This document shows positions 26,693 to 34,753 of a stretch of 64,000 nucleotides of DNA, in pieces; the first letter of the stretch is position 1; each line of letters begins with the position of its first letter. A program made the translations under genes and the position numbers. The notes beneath the pieces are model-generated. The model searched no databases, was not told the DNA's origin, and was given only the letters and a program-made list of their open reading frames with translations. The DNA comes from Seonamhaeicola sp. S2-3 (GTDB lineage: Bacteria; Bacteroidota; Bacteroidia; Flavobacteriales; Flavobacteriaceae): the NCBI RefSeq assembly GCF_001971785.1, contig NZ_CP019389.1, positions 1,623,001 to 1,687,000 on the forward strand, given 5' to 3'.

Positions 26693-26717
26693 CGCTCGCA
26701 AAAGCGAAACATAACCT

Positions 26718-26791
26718 TCCTCAGTAGCTCAGTTGGTTAGAGCATCTGACTGTTAATCAGAGGGTCGCTGGTTCGAGCCCAGCCTGAGGAG
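26718..26791 (+). tRNA. tRNA-Asn (GTT)
   Basis: Complete cloverleaf of 74 nt: acceptor arms TCCTCAG and CTGAGGA with discriminator G, D arm with AGCTCAGTTGGTTAGAGC, anticodon arm TCTGA-CTGTTAA-TCAGA (anticodon GTT), and T arm with GGTTCGAGCCC. CCA is not encoded. Confidence 0.97.
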
Positions 26792-26795
26792 CGAT

Positions 26796-26827
26796 AAAGA
26801 CTTTACAGCAATGTAAGGTCTTTTTTG
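26796..26827 (+). terminator. Terminator after tRNA-Asn
   Basis: The stem AAGACTTTACA / TGTAAGGTCTT with loop GCAA, then TTTTTTG, lies directly between the two tRNA genes. Confidence 0.75.
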
Positions 26828-26844
26828 TTTTAAGAAGATGGAAG

Positions 26845-26916
26845 GGCTCCATAGTTCAAGGGATAGAACAAGAGTTTCCTAAACTTTAGATCCAGGTTCG
26901 AGTCCTGGTGGAGTCA
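26845..26916 (+). tRNA. tRNA-Arg (CCT)
   Basis: Complete cloverleaf of 72 nt: acceptor arms GGCTCCA and TGGAGTC (one G-U), discriminator A; D arm GTTC/GAAC; anticodon arm AGAGT-TTCCTAA-ACTTT with anticodon CCT; T arm CCAGG-TTCGAGT-CCTGG. The 3' side borders a repeat tract and a truncated gene, as seen at tRNA-linked rearrangement sites. Confidence 0.95.
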
Positions 26917-26955
26917 CTTTTTTAGATATAAAACAGCTTATTTTACTTATAGAGT

Positions 26956-27000
26956 ATCCATAGGACATCCATAGGATATCTATAGGGTTACTATAGGGTT
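26956..27000. repeat. Four short direct repeats of 11-12 bp
   Basis: Consecutive units ATCCATAGGAC, ATCCATAGGAT, ATCTATAGGGTT and ACTATAGGGTT fill 26956-27000 without gaps, between tRNA-Arg and the truncated sigma factor gene. They are in no reading frame that I trust. Function unknown. Confidence 0.8.
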
Positions 27001-27077
27001 GACCCGTCCTAAAATAGCTATACAAGTTAATAAATAAATCCTGATATAATTATACAACTCTTTTTCTTAATCCTAAA

Positions 27078-27476
27078 ATGCCTGTACAAGATGTTTTTAT
27101 TAAATTATGGCATAGAAGAAAAAGGTTAACGGTAAAAAAGTCATTAAAAAGTTACCTTTTTAGAGCCGCTTATAATACGCTTATGGATAACTATAGAAAG
27201 CAACAAAGGCATGATGAAATGCTTTCTTCATATTATCACACCGCAGTAATGAGAGCTGTAGAAACAGATTCTACAATAAAAAACGAGAGGTTATCTAAGA
27301 TAAAGGGGTGTATAGAGCTGTTACCAGAAAAATGCAAACAAGTTTTTGTAGAGAGTAAAATTTCTGGTTTAAAGCGTGCTCAAGTTGCCGAAAAATTAAA
27401 CATTACTATAAAAACTGTTGAGGGACATATTACCAGAGCTTATGCGTTACTAAAAACTTGTTTAGAAACGCAGTAG
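27078..27476 (+). CDS. ECF-type sigma factor, N-terminally truncated
   Basis: 132 aa. It begins inside sigma region 2 (MPVQDVFIKLW, normally preceded by AEDI), continues through SYLFRAAYNTLMDNYRK, and has a full region 4 (LPEKCKQVFVESKISGLKRAQVAEKLNITIKTVEGHITRAY). It fits the Bacteroidota ECF group that normally has about 180 aa, so roughly 45-55 residues of region 2.1 are missing. No continuation is present upstream in any frame (stops in all three). No anti-sigma or SusC gene is adjacent. It is probably a gene remnant, though a shortened functional protein cannot be excluded. Confidence 0.7.
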   Translation: MPVQDVFIKLWHRRKRLTVKKSLKSYLFRAAYNTLMDNYRKQQRHDEMLSSYYHTAVMRAVETDSTIKNERLSKIKGCIELLPEKCKQVFVESKISGLKRAQVAEKLNITIKTVEGHITRAYALLKTCLETQ

Positions 27477-27480
27477 TTTT

Positions 27481-27927
27481 TTACACTTTCTTAATTACAT
27501 TAGTTACAATACCCCAAATAATAAATTCATTTTCTGGTGTTACTTTAATAATAGGGTAGTTTGGGTTTTCTGGTTGTAGCCAAACTTCATCTTTATCTAC
27601 TCTTAGGCGTTTTACGGTAAATTCGCCATCTAAAAAGCAAACGGCTATTTTATTGTTTTCGGGTTCTAAACTTCGGTCTATTACCAATAAATCATTGTCG
27701 TCTAATCCTGCGTTTATCATAGATTGCCCACTTACACGTGCAAAAAAGGTAGCTTCTTTATTTTTTATAAGTTCTTTGTCTAGTGATAAGCGTTGTTCTT
27801 TAAAATCTTCGGCAGGAGATGGGAATCCTGCTGAAATTCCGGCATCAACAAATAAAGCGCCTAAAGTGTCATCATGAGAGTCTTCGGGAGTGAAGAAGGT
27901 TAATTTTTCAGATTTATGTAATATCAT
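27481..27927 (-). CDS. UmuD-like autoproteolytic protein
   Basis: 148 aa, LexA/UmuD S24 protease fold: cleavage site A33-G34 in GISAGFPSP, catalytic S69 in VSGQSM and K106 in GEFTVKRL. No DNA-binding domain. After RecA-promoted self-cleavage it forms the accessory subunit of error-prone polymerase V with UmuC. The umuC gene lies upstream on the same strand, the reverse of the usual umuD-umuC order, and a palindromic repeat of 76 bp separates them. Confidence 0.92.
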   Translation of the reverse strand: MILHKSEKLTFFTPEDSHDDTLGALFVDAGISAGFPSPAEDFKEQRLSLDKELIKNKEATFFARVSGQSMINAGLDDNDLLVIDRSLEPENNKIAVCFLDGEFTVKRLRVDKDEVWLQPENPNYPIIKVTPENEFIIWGIVTNVIKKV

Positions 27928-27944
27928 TTTTTCTAGTGTTTTTT

Positions 27945-28020
27945 GCGTTAGGGATTGAACGGTTTGTTTGAGCTCCTTGTAGAGAGCGAGTAGTGAAAGC
28001 CCGACCCTTGTGGTAACGCC
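27945..28020. repeat. Interspersed palindromic repeat between umuC and umuD
   Basis: The ends are inverted: GCGTTA at 27945-27950 and TAACGCC at 28014-28020, with GGGATTGAAC inside one end and the reverse complement of ACAAGGGTCGGGCTTTC inside the other. From memory, sequences with these ends (GGCGTTACCACAAGGGTCGG to AATCCCTAACGC) recur in Flavobacteriaceae genomes. I cannot verify that here. Confidence 0.65.
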
Positions 28021-28033
28021 ATAAAGATACTAA

Positions 28034-29290
28034 TTATTTTACTACAATAATGTCTTTAATATTGGTGGTGTATCTTGGCGAAAGGCGTTCTTGACGCATT
28101 TTCCAGGTGCGTTTTAAATCTTGATTGGCTAGTTTTATTTTATAGTCGCCATATTTAGTGTTTAAATTATCAATAGATTTCATTAGGGGTTGGTGTTTTG
28201 GGTCTTCTCTTTCAAACATATTAAGTTGAAAATTATTGGTTGGTACTAAACCAGATACTATAACTCCTGCTTTTTTATATTTTATGTCTTTTTTAAAGAT
28301 GGAAGTTACGGCTTTTACGGCTTCAGCGCTAATAATGAGCGATGAATTGGTGGGGTAGGGTAAGTTTATTACAGCGCTACCACGGTGTTGTTTATCATCT
28401 TTTTTATGCCTGTTGCTACTTAGTGTTACGTATATAACATAGCAGCTAGAGCCTTGTTTGCGTAGTTTTTCTGCACAATTTGTGGCAAAGGTAGCAATGC
28501 GTTCTTTTATATAGTTTAAATCATCATACGAAAAATCAAAACTGCGTGTGGTGGCAATGGCACGTTTGTTTTTTACTTCGTCTAGTTCTAATTGGGGTAT
28601 GCCTTCTAATTCTTTTTTTAGTTTAAAACCTGTAGAGCCAAAGTTTTTGCGAACCCACGCATCGGGTAGGTTAACAAAGTCTATAGCTTTTTTACAGCCT
28701 TTATGTTTTAATTGTTTTTGTAGGCTTTTGCCAATGCCCCAAACGTCTTCTAATTTAATCCATTGTAATGCTTTTAGGCGTTTTTCTTGAGAGTCTATAA
28801 CATAAACGCCCCCAGTTTTTTCAGGAAATTTACGCGCTATTTTATTGGCTACTTTACTTAAAGATTTTGTGGGAGCTATACCAACACATGTGGGAATACC
28901 GGTCCATTTTAAAATACGTTTTCGTATTTGGTGTCCGTAGTTGTTAAAATGAACATATTTAAAGCCTTTAAAGGCTACAAAAGCTTCGTCTATGCTATAC
29001 ACTTCTACATCTGGAGAGAACTGTTCTAATATTTTCATAACCCTGTTACTCATATCGCCATAGAGTGGGTAATTAGAAGAAAACACAGTAATGTTGTTTG
29101 CTTTACAGAAGTTATCCCATTTAAAAATAGGGGCTCCCATAGGCAAGCCTAAAGCTTTGGCTTCATCACTTCGTGAGATAACACACCCATCGTTATTACT
29201 AAGAATAGCAATTGGTTTTCCTTGTAAATTAGGGTTAAAAACACGTTCGCAAGAAGCATAGAAATTATTACAATCTACTAGCGCAAACAT
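28034..29290 (-). CDS. UmuC-like Y-family DNA polymerase
   Basis: 418 aa, full length. Palm motifs FALVDCNNFYASCERVF (catalytic Asp) and YSIDEAFV (Asp-Glu) are intact, then helix-hairpin-helix and little-finger regions (KALQWIKLEDVWGIGKSL, ATTRSFDF), and the UmuC-type C-terminus (SPRYTTNIKDIIVV). It performs translesion synthesis with UmuD'. The start codon is 6 nt from a near-consensus -7 element, so the mRNA may be leaderless. Confidence 0.95.
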   Translation of the reverse strand: MFALVDCNNFYASCERVFNPNLQGKPIAILSNNDGCVISRSDEAKALGLPMGAPIFKWDNFCKANNITVFSSNYPLYGDMSNRVMKILEQFSPDVEVYSIDEAFVAFKGFKYVHFNNYGHQIRKRILKWTGIPTCVGIAPTKSLSKVANKIARKFPEKTGGVYVIDSQEKRLKALQWIKLEDVWGIGKSLQKQLKHKGCKKAIDFVNLPDAWVRKNFGSTGFKLKKELEGIPQLELDEVKNKRAIATTRSFDFSYDDLNYIKERIATFATNCAEKLRKQGSSCYVIYVTLSSNRHKKDDKQHRGSAVINLPYPTNSSLIISAEAVKAVTSIFKKDIKYKKAGVIVSGLVPTNNFQLNMFEREDPKHQPLMKSIDNLNTKYGDYKIKLANQDLKRTWKMRQERLSPRYTTNIKDIIVVK

Positions 29291-29296
29291 AGGATG

Positions 29297-29304
29297 TAAA
29301 GATA
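29297..29304 (-). promoter_or_regulatory. Near-consensus -7 element of umuC
   Basis: TATCTTTA on the minus strand (one mismatch to TAnnTTTG), ending 6 nt before the ATG at 29290. No LexA-like dyad was recognised nearby. Confidence 0.4.
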
Positions 29305-29336
29305 CAAGAAAATGCTACTGAAAGGTATGTGAAAAT

Positions 29337-29783
29337 TTAAAAAACCTCTATTTTTTTTGCAATATTATACCCAACACGTTTGTAAGTTACCACAGTACCG
29401 TTGGCACAAAATTTATAGGTTCCTGTTTTTTTAATTTCTTTAGCGTAGAGTAGTATAACATCTTCTACGGCACAATCATAATCGTTAGCTACTTTTTGTT
29501 TAATGTGCTTTATGGTGGCGCGTCCTTTTTTTAATTGATTTTGAATTTTTTGGTTTAATTTAGGCTCTGTAAAATCTGGTTGTACGTGGCAGGTATTGTC
29601 TTTTGTTTCTGTAATTTTTGTTTTTGGGGTATGGTCTTTAGGGGCTACTAAATCAATGTATTCCCAAGTAAAGTCGGCTTTAAGTAAAACGCGACGACCA
29701 TCTTCGGTTTTAACAATGTGGTTGTTTTGAGAGAAGGTAGATATCGTTATAAAAAAAAGAAAAATACAAGCTAAATATTTCAT
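29337..29783 (-). CDS. Exported DUF3157-like protein
   Basis: 148 aa with a signal peptide ending TFSQ. It starts the mature part with IVKTEDGRRVLLKADFTWEYID, the signature I associate with DUF3157. The C-terminal half has a helical region (IQNQLKKGRATIKHIKQKVA), two Cys (in DYDCAVED and KFCANG) and the strand VVTYKRVGYNIAKKIEVF. Function unknown. It is followed after 46 bp by umuC in the same direction. Confidence 0.75.
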   Translation of the reverse strand: MKYLACIFLFFITISTFSQNNHIVKTEDGRRVLLKADFTWEYIDLVAPKDHTPKTKITETKDNTCHVQPDFTEPKLNQKIQNQLKKGRATIKHIKQKVANDYDCAVEDVILLYAKEIKKTGTYKFCANGTVVTYKRVGYNIAKKIEVF

Positions 29784-29826
29784 GGAAATTAAAATAAGGT
29801 TTAGCTCAAAAGTACAACTTTATTTT

Positions 29827-31323
29827 TCATTCTTGTTTTTTAAGTTCATTATAAGCCTCTCTTAATTTTCCAACAACAGTCTTAATTTCTATTTCGTTTA
29901 AATGCCCAAAACCAAAACGGATGGCACAGGTATCTTTATCTTGGTATAAGATGGTTTTAGGAATAAACACCCCTTTTTTTTCGGCAGCTTCGGCAAATTT
30001 TACTAATGAAATTTTAGGTTTAAATTGTAGCCACATGGCTAAACCACCGTTAGGAATTTCAAAAGATATTTCATCTTTAAAATATGCTGAAAGGTATTTG
30101 CACAAACAATTGCGTCGTTGTTTATATACTACGATGTTTTTTTTCATGAGGCGATAAATTTCACCTTCATAAATTAATTCTGAAAGCATTTGTTGTTGTA
30201 TAATATCGCCTTGTACATCAAGTAATTGTAAATAGTTTTTGGCTTCTAAAATTAAATTTTCGGGTGCTACAACAAATCCGGTTTGAAAGCTGGGGAATAA
30301 GGATTGTCCCATTTTCCCCAAGTAAATAACCATACCATTAACATCGGCACTGGCTAGGGGTAACATGGCAGAACCTTCAAACTGGAAATCGAAATCGTAA
30401 TCATCTTCAATAATGGCAAATTGGTAAGTTTTTGCTAGTTCTAATAATTCTAATCGGCGTTCTGCACTTAAAATGTTAGTAGTTGGGTAATGCCTATTAG
30501 CACATACATACACACAACGGATGCTTCCTTTAATAAAATGCTTTTTAATGTATGAGACATCTAATCCGTGAGCGTCTACAGGAATGGTTCTAATAGTGGC
30601 TCCGGCTTGCTGAAAAATCATATTAGAGGCATAATGGCTTAATTGCCCTACTAAAACCACATCATTGGGTTTAATAAGTAATTGCGATACAATGTATAAA
30701 CTCATTTCGGTACTGCGTGTACTTATTAAGTTATTGGGTTTTATATGAAATCCTCTGGTGGCGTTTAAATAATTACAAATTTGGGTTTCAAAAGTAGATT
30801 GAGAATAGGTGGTTTGATTCCATTTAGAAATTAACGATTTTCGTTTCATCACAGCACTGTACCATCTAGAAAATTGGTGTACTGGGTGCAACCTTAAATC
30901 GGGTTTCCCATCGTTAATACTGTATTTGGCGTTGGTTTCTTCAAATGTTGAAGCTAAATGAAAGGCTGGTTGAAAAGGAAAGCCTGTGGTTTTAGAATAG
31001 TCATATACCCTTTCAATGTGTTGGGTACTGGCTTTAATGGGAGCTGTAGGTTGTTCGGGTTCTAAAACAAAAGTGCCTTTGTTAGGAATAATTTCTACCC
31101 AACCTTGTGAAGCCAACTCGTCGTACACCGCAACCGCCGTGTTACGGTGAATGTTTAATATTTTACTAAAGGTACGCGTACCTGGTAAAACCGTTCCTTT
31201 AGAAAGATACCCACGTTGAATAGCATTAATAATTTGTTGTGCAATTTGAATATATACCGGATTGGTACCTGATTTCTCAAATTGAATTAATTGTTCTAAA
31301 AGGGTTATAACCGGACTATTCAT
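29827..31323 (-). CDS. MocR/PdxR-type regulator with substituted PLP lysine
   Basis: 498 aa: GntR-type winged helix (about 15-85, SKGTVLPGTRTFSKILNIHRNTAVAVYDEL), a linker, and a class-I aminotransferase-like domain (about 125-498). Fold motifs are present (RHYPTTNILSAERR, IIEDDYDFDF). At the place of the PLP-binding Lys, normally GSFSK-x-L-x-P, this protein reads GKMGQSLFP, with Gln at residue 340; the following Arg of LRLGY is also Gln. So it probably does not form the usual Schiff base. It is divergent from a TonB receptor gene, its likely target. Confidence 0.88.
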   Translation of the reverse strand: MNSPVITLLEQLIQFEKSGTNPVYIQIAQQIINAIQRGYLSKGTVLPGTRTFSKILNIHRNTAVAVYDELASQGWVEIIPNKGTFVLEPEQPTAPIKASTQHIERVYDYSKTTGFPFQPAFHLASTFEETNAKYSINDGKPDLRLHPVHQFSRWYSAVMKRKSLISKWNQTTYSQSTFETQICNYLNATRGFHIKPNNLISTRSTEMSLYIVSQLLIKPNDVVLVGQLSHYASNMIFQQAGATIRTIPVDAHGLDVSYIKKHFIKGSIRCVYVCANRHYPTTNILSAERRLELLELAKTYQFAIIEDDYDFDFQFEGSAMLPLASADVNGMVIYLGKMGQSLFPSFQTGFVVAPENLILEAKNYLQLLDVQGDIIQQQMLSELIYEGEIYRLMKKNIVVYKQRRNCLCKYLSAYFKDEISFEIPNGGLAMWLQFKPKISLVKFAEAAEKKGVFIPKTILYQDKDTCAIRFGFGHLNEIEIKTVVGKLREAYNELKKQE

Positions 31324-31398
31324 TGTTTTTAAACTGGACTATTTTACTCGTCCGGAAAGTTACGACTTTTGCAGCGTATTAAAAATGTAACCAGTGTT

Positions 31399-33219
31399 AT
31401 GAAAAAAAATCTTGTTTTATCAATCTTTTTAATGTCTTGTTTTTTAGGTGTTTCGCAAGAAAAACCACAAAAGCAAAATTTAGATACCGTAGTTATTGCT
31501 TCAACCAGAATAGATTTACCTTTTAAGGAAAACTCAAGAACCATTAATATTATTTCTTCTGAAGCTATTAAAAACAGTGCTGCTACCAATATTGCCGATT
31601 TATTACAGCAAGTAGCGGGAGTAGATATAAGACGACGCGGAACTGCTGGCGGACAAGCCGATTTATATATTAGAGGTGGTGGTTTTGATCAAACTTTACT
31701 TTTAATTGACGGTATTAAAATGGATGATGCACAAACGGGGCATCATACCATGAATGCTGCTTTACCTATTGAAGTTATAGAGCGTATTGAAATCATTAAA
31801 GGACCTGCCGCCCGTGTGTTTGGGCAAAATGCTTTTACAGGTGCTATTAATATTATCACTAAAAAAGATTTAAAGGATGGTGTTTCTGTTAAAGCTGAAG
31901 CGGGTTCTTTTGGGCAGCTAAATGGCGGTGTTACTATTGGTGCAGATTTAGAAAACTCATCGCACCTTGTACATATTGAAAAAGTAACTTCTGAAGGGTA
32001 CCGATACAATTCAGACTACGATAATAGTAGCTACTTTATAAAAAGTATTTTTAATAAAAAGAAACAAGCTATAGAAATGATTACATCGTTTCAAGATAGA
32101 AAGTTAGGCGCTAATGGGTTTTATGCCAGTGCCAGTGCAATAGATCAATATGTAGCAACACAAAACAGTTTAATTGGTTTTTCTACAGCATTTAAAACCG
32201 AAAAATTAACCCTTAAACCCAAAGTGTATTGGAGACGAAACCAAGGCGAGTTTTTATATGTAAGAAGTAATCCTACTGGCTATAGAAACTTACATATTTC
32301 AAATAAAATTGGCGCAGAACTTAACGGAAGCTATTCCTCTAAAGCAGGTATTACCGGGTTTGGTGTAGATGTCTCTAAAATTTTTCTTGAAAGTAACAAT
32401 CTAGGAAGTAGAAATAGATTTATGACAACACTATTTTTAGAACACAGATTCAAAGCTTTTAACGACAAGTTAGATGTTACCCCTGGAGTTGCTGTTACGT
32501 ATTTTTCAGATTTCGATTTTTATGCGTTTCCTGGTTTAGATATAGGTTACAAAATAACCGATGCCTTAAAAGTTTACGGAAATATAGGCTATACTTACAG
32601 AGTGCCTACCTATACAGATTTATTTTACACCAGTCCTGATACCGCTGGAAATCCTGATTTGGAAGTTGAAGAAGCTTTTGCTCAAGAAATAGGAATTAAA
32701 TATTTTTCACCAAGATTTTCGGGTTCTGTAGCCGTTTATAATAGAGATGCTCAAAATTTAATAGATTATATTCGTCCTAATACTACAGAAACCGTTTATA
32801 CAGCTACTAATATTACCGATGTAAATACAAAAGGTTTAGAGCTTGAAGCTGCTTATCATTTTAAATTAAACACTTTTAATCAAACATTAGCTGTTGGGTA
32901 TAATTTTTTAGAAGACGATATTTTAAATCAGAATAAAGAGTTATCGCGTTACTCGTTAAACACCTTAAAGCATCATTTTACAACACGTTTAAGTACGCAA
33001 TTGTTTAAAAACGTAAGTCAGAATATTATTTATAAATATGCCGAAAGAACTGTAGGAACCACTTATAACGTTTGGGATGCTTCTGTAGCAGTTAATATTA
33101 AACCACTAGAATTAACTATTACAGCCAGTAATATTTTTGATGCCGACTATATAGAAACTGGTTTTGTGCCTATGCCACCAAGTAACGTCTTGTTTGGGTT
33201 ACGCTATAGTTTTAAATAG
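31399..33219 (+). CDS. TonB-dependent receptor (BtuB-like size)
   Basis: 606 aa from ATG 31399; the open frame further upstream lacks a signal peptide start and lies in the promoter region. Signal peptide ends near GVSQ. A plug domain (about 30-150, AARVFGQNAFTGAINIITK) is followed by a barrel ending in NVLFGLRYSFK. There is no carboxypeptidase-like N-terminal domain, unlike the other receptors here. It is divergent from the MocR-type regulator, which may control it, so the substrate could be vitamin-like; that is a guess. The stop codon begins the motif TAGTGCGGGTTAAAA, shared with the inverted repeat at 12560-12696. Confidence 0.9.
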   Translation: MKKNLVLSIFLMSCFLGVSQEKPQKQNLDTVVIASTRIDLPFKENSRTINIISSEAIKNSAATNIADLLQQVAGVDIRRRGTAGGQADLYIRGGGFDQTLLLIDGIKMDDAQTGHHTMNAALPIEVIERIEIIKGPAARVFGQNAFTGAINIITKKDLKDGVSVKAEAGSFGQLNGGVTIGADLENSSHLVHIEKVTSEGYRYNSDYDNSSYFIKSIFNKKKQAIEMITSFQDRKLGANGFYASASAIDQYVATQNSLIGFSTAFKTEKLTLKPKVYWRRNQGEFLYVRSNPTGYRNLHISNKIGAELNGSYSSKAGITGFGVDVSKIFLESNNLGSRNRFMTTLFLEHRFKAFNDKLDVTPGVAVTYFSDFDFYAFPGLDIGYKITDALKVYGNIGYTYRVPTYTDLFYTSPDTAGNPDLEVEEAFAQEIGIKYFSPRFSGSVAVYNRDAQNLIDYIRPNTTETVYTATNITDVNTKGLELEAAYHFKLNTFNQTLAVGYNFLEDDILNQNKELSRYSLNTLKHHFTTRLSTQLFKNVSQNIIYKYAERTVGTTYNVWDASVAVNIKPLELTITASNIFDADYIETGFVPMPPSNVLFGLRYSFK

Positions 33220-33258
33220 TGCGGGTTAAAAATTTGTTAATAATTGGCAACGTTTTCT

Positions 33259-33266
33259 TAACTTTG
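33259..33266 (+). promoter_or_regulatory. -7 promoter element of the cupin-like gene
   Basis: TAACTTTG matches TAnnTTTG, 21 bp before the TTG start at 33287. A TTG at 33234-33236 is a possible -33 element (22-bp spacer). Confidence 0.5.
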
Positions 33267-33286
33267 GGTTATCTAATTTTTCCAAA

Positions 33287-34153
33287 TTGAAACTGAATCT
33301 GCAGGACATTCCTCGGGTAAAAACTATTACTAAAGAGGAGTTTATAGAAAACTATTTTAAACCTCAAAAACCAGTGGTTATTGAGCGTTTTATTGAAGAT
33401 TGGCCAGCATACCATAAATGGAGTTTAGACTATATTAAATCTATTGCTGGTGATATTACAGTGCCATTGTATGATGACAGACCCGTAGATTATAAAGACG
33501 GGTTTAATGAGCCCCATGCTAAAATGAAAATGGCCGATTATATAGATTTGTTAAAACGCGAACCTACAAAATACCGCATTTTTCTGTGGAATATTTTAAA
33601 AGAAGTGCCGCAACTACAAAACGATTTTAGCTTTCCAGATGTTGGTTTAAGACTCATGAAAGGTATTCCTATGTTGTTTTTTGGTGGCGAAGACTCGCAT
33701 ACCTTTATGCATTATGACATAGATTTAGCCAACATTTTTCATTTTCATTTTGAAGGTAAAAAGCAATGTATATTGTTCGATCAAAGTCAAACCGAATATC
33801 TTTATAAAATACCCCACTCTTTAATAACCAGAGAAGACATAGATTTTAAAAACCCCGATTTAGAAAAATGGCCAGCACTTAAACACGCCAAAGGCTATGT
33901 TACCTACCTAAATCATGGCGAAACCCTATACATGCCAGAAGGTTATTGGCATTATATGCGGTATATAACGCCTGGGTTTTCAATGAGTTTACGTGCCATT
34001 GCTAGAAATCCTAAAAACTTTAGTAAAGCGCTATATAATATTTTAATTATGCGCCATTTTGATAATGCTATGCGCCGTATAAAAGGCCAAAAATGGATTG
34101 ATTGGAAAAACCAAAAAGCCATTGTTAAAACCCATAAACAATTAAATATTTAA
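33287..34153 (+). CDS. JmjC/cupin-8-like dioxygenase family protein
   Basis: 288 aa, cytoplasmic. The N-terminus has IPRVKTITKEEFIENYFKP and PVVIERFIEDWPA, typical of the cupin-8 (JmjC-like) family. The iron site is visible as HYD (His-x-Asp) in TFMHYDIDLANIF and a distal His in EGYWHYMRYI. Members are Fe(II)/2-oxoglutarate hydroxylases or relatives; the substrate is unknown. The start is TTG, supported by the promoter 21 bp upstream and by the conserved N-terminus. Confidence 0.82.
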   Translation: MKLNLQDIPRVKTITKEEFIENYFKPQKPVVIERFIEDWPAYHKWSLDYIKSIAGDITVPLYDDRPVDYKDGFNEPHAKMKMADYIDLLKREPTKYRIFLWNILKEVPQLQNDFSFPDVGLRLMKGIPMLFFGGEDSHTFMHYDIDLANIFHFHFEGKKQCILFDQSQTEYLYKIPHSLITREDIDFKNPDLEKWPALKHAKGYVTYLNHGETLYMPEGYWHYMRYITPGFSMSLRAIARNPKNFSKALYNILIMRHFDNAMRRIKGQKWIDWKNQKAIVKTHKQLNI

Positions 34154-34176
34154 GGTTTTATTTACAAAACTTGTAA

Positions 34177-34184
34177 TATATTTG
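34177..34184 (+). promoter_or_regulatory. -7 promoter element of the DUF6646-like gene
   Basis: TATATTTG is a perfect TAnnTTTG, 23 bp before the ATG at 34208. Confidence 0.65.
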
Positions 34185-34207
34185 CGCTCCTAAAATTAAA
34201 ACATATC

Positions 34208-34699
34208 ATGAAAAAGATTTTATTATTACTAACATTATTTAGTGTATCATTAATTAACGCACAAGCATTTTTTGGTAAAGGCGATGACAAATTTCAAGTA
34301 GGTGCCAACTTGCAAGATAACGCCACAGGAATTAACGTAGCATACGATTTTGGTATGGGCGATAACATATCTTTAGGATTTTCATCAACCTACGCATTGG
34401 GTGTAGATGAAGCTTTAGATGCTAGCTTTGGAGACCGTTTTGATATTAAAGCCCGTTTTAATGCTAACTTAGGTAGCGTAGTTAATATTGATGAAAACTT
34501 TGATATTTACCCAGGCTTACACGTAGGCCTTAAAAACTTTGGGGGTCACTTAGGAATGCGTTACTTTTTCTCAGATGGGTTTGGTTTATATACAGAATTT
34601 AACACCCCTTTTGCTAAGTATAATACAGATACTTTAACACCCGAAGAAAAATTACACAACCAGTTTACGGTAAGTATTGGGGCTGTTTTTGGGTTGTAA
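34208..34699 (+). CDS. Small exported outer-membrane-like protein (DUF6646-like)
   Basis: 163 aa. The signal peptide ends at NAQA and the mature part starts FFGKGDDKFQVGANLQDNATGIN. Alternating beta-strand segments (NISLGFSSTYALG, FDIKARFNANLG, YPGLHVGLKNFG) and a terminal strand ending in Phe/Leu suggest a small 8-strand outer-membrane barrel. I recall this as DUF6646, from memory. Function unknown. A separate promoter and a downstream repeat cluster isolate it. Confidence 0.65.
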   Translation: MKKILLLLTLFSVSLINAQAFFGKGDDKFQVGANLQDNATGINVAYDFGMGDNISLGFSSTYALGVDEALDASFGDRFDIKARFNANLGSVVNIDENFDIYPGLHVGLKNFGGHLGMRYFFSDGFGLYTEFNTPFAKYNTDTLTPEEKLHNQFTVSIGAVFGL

Positions 34700-34753
34700 G
34701 GCTTTTTAAATAACATAACGTTTTGTTGGGTTGAGCTTGTGGAAGTTTAGTTT

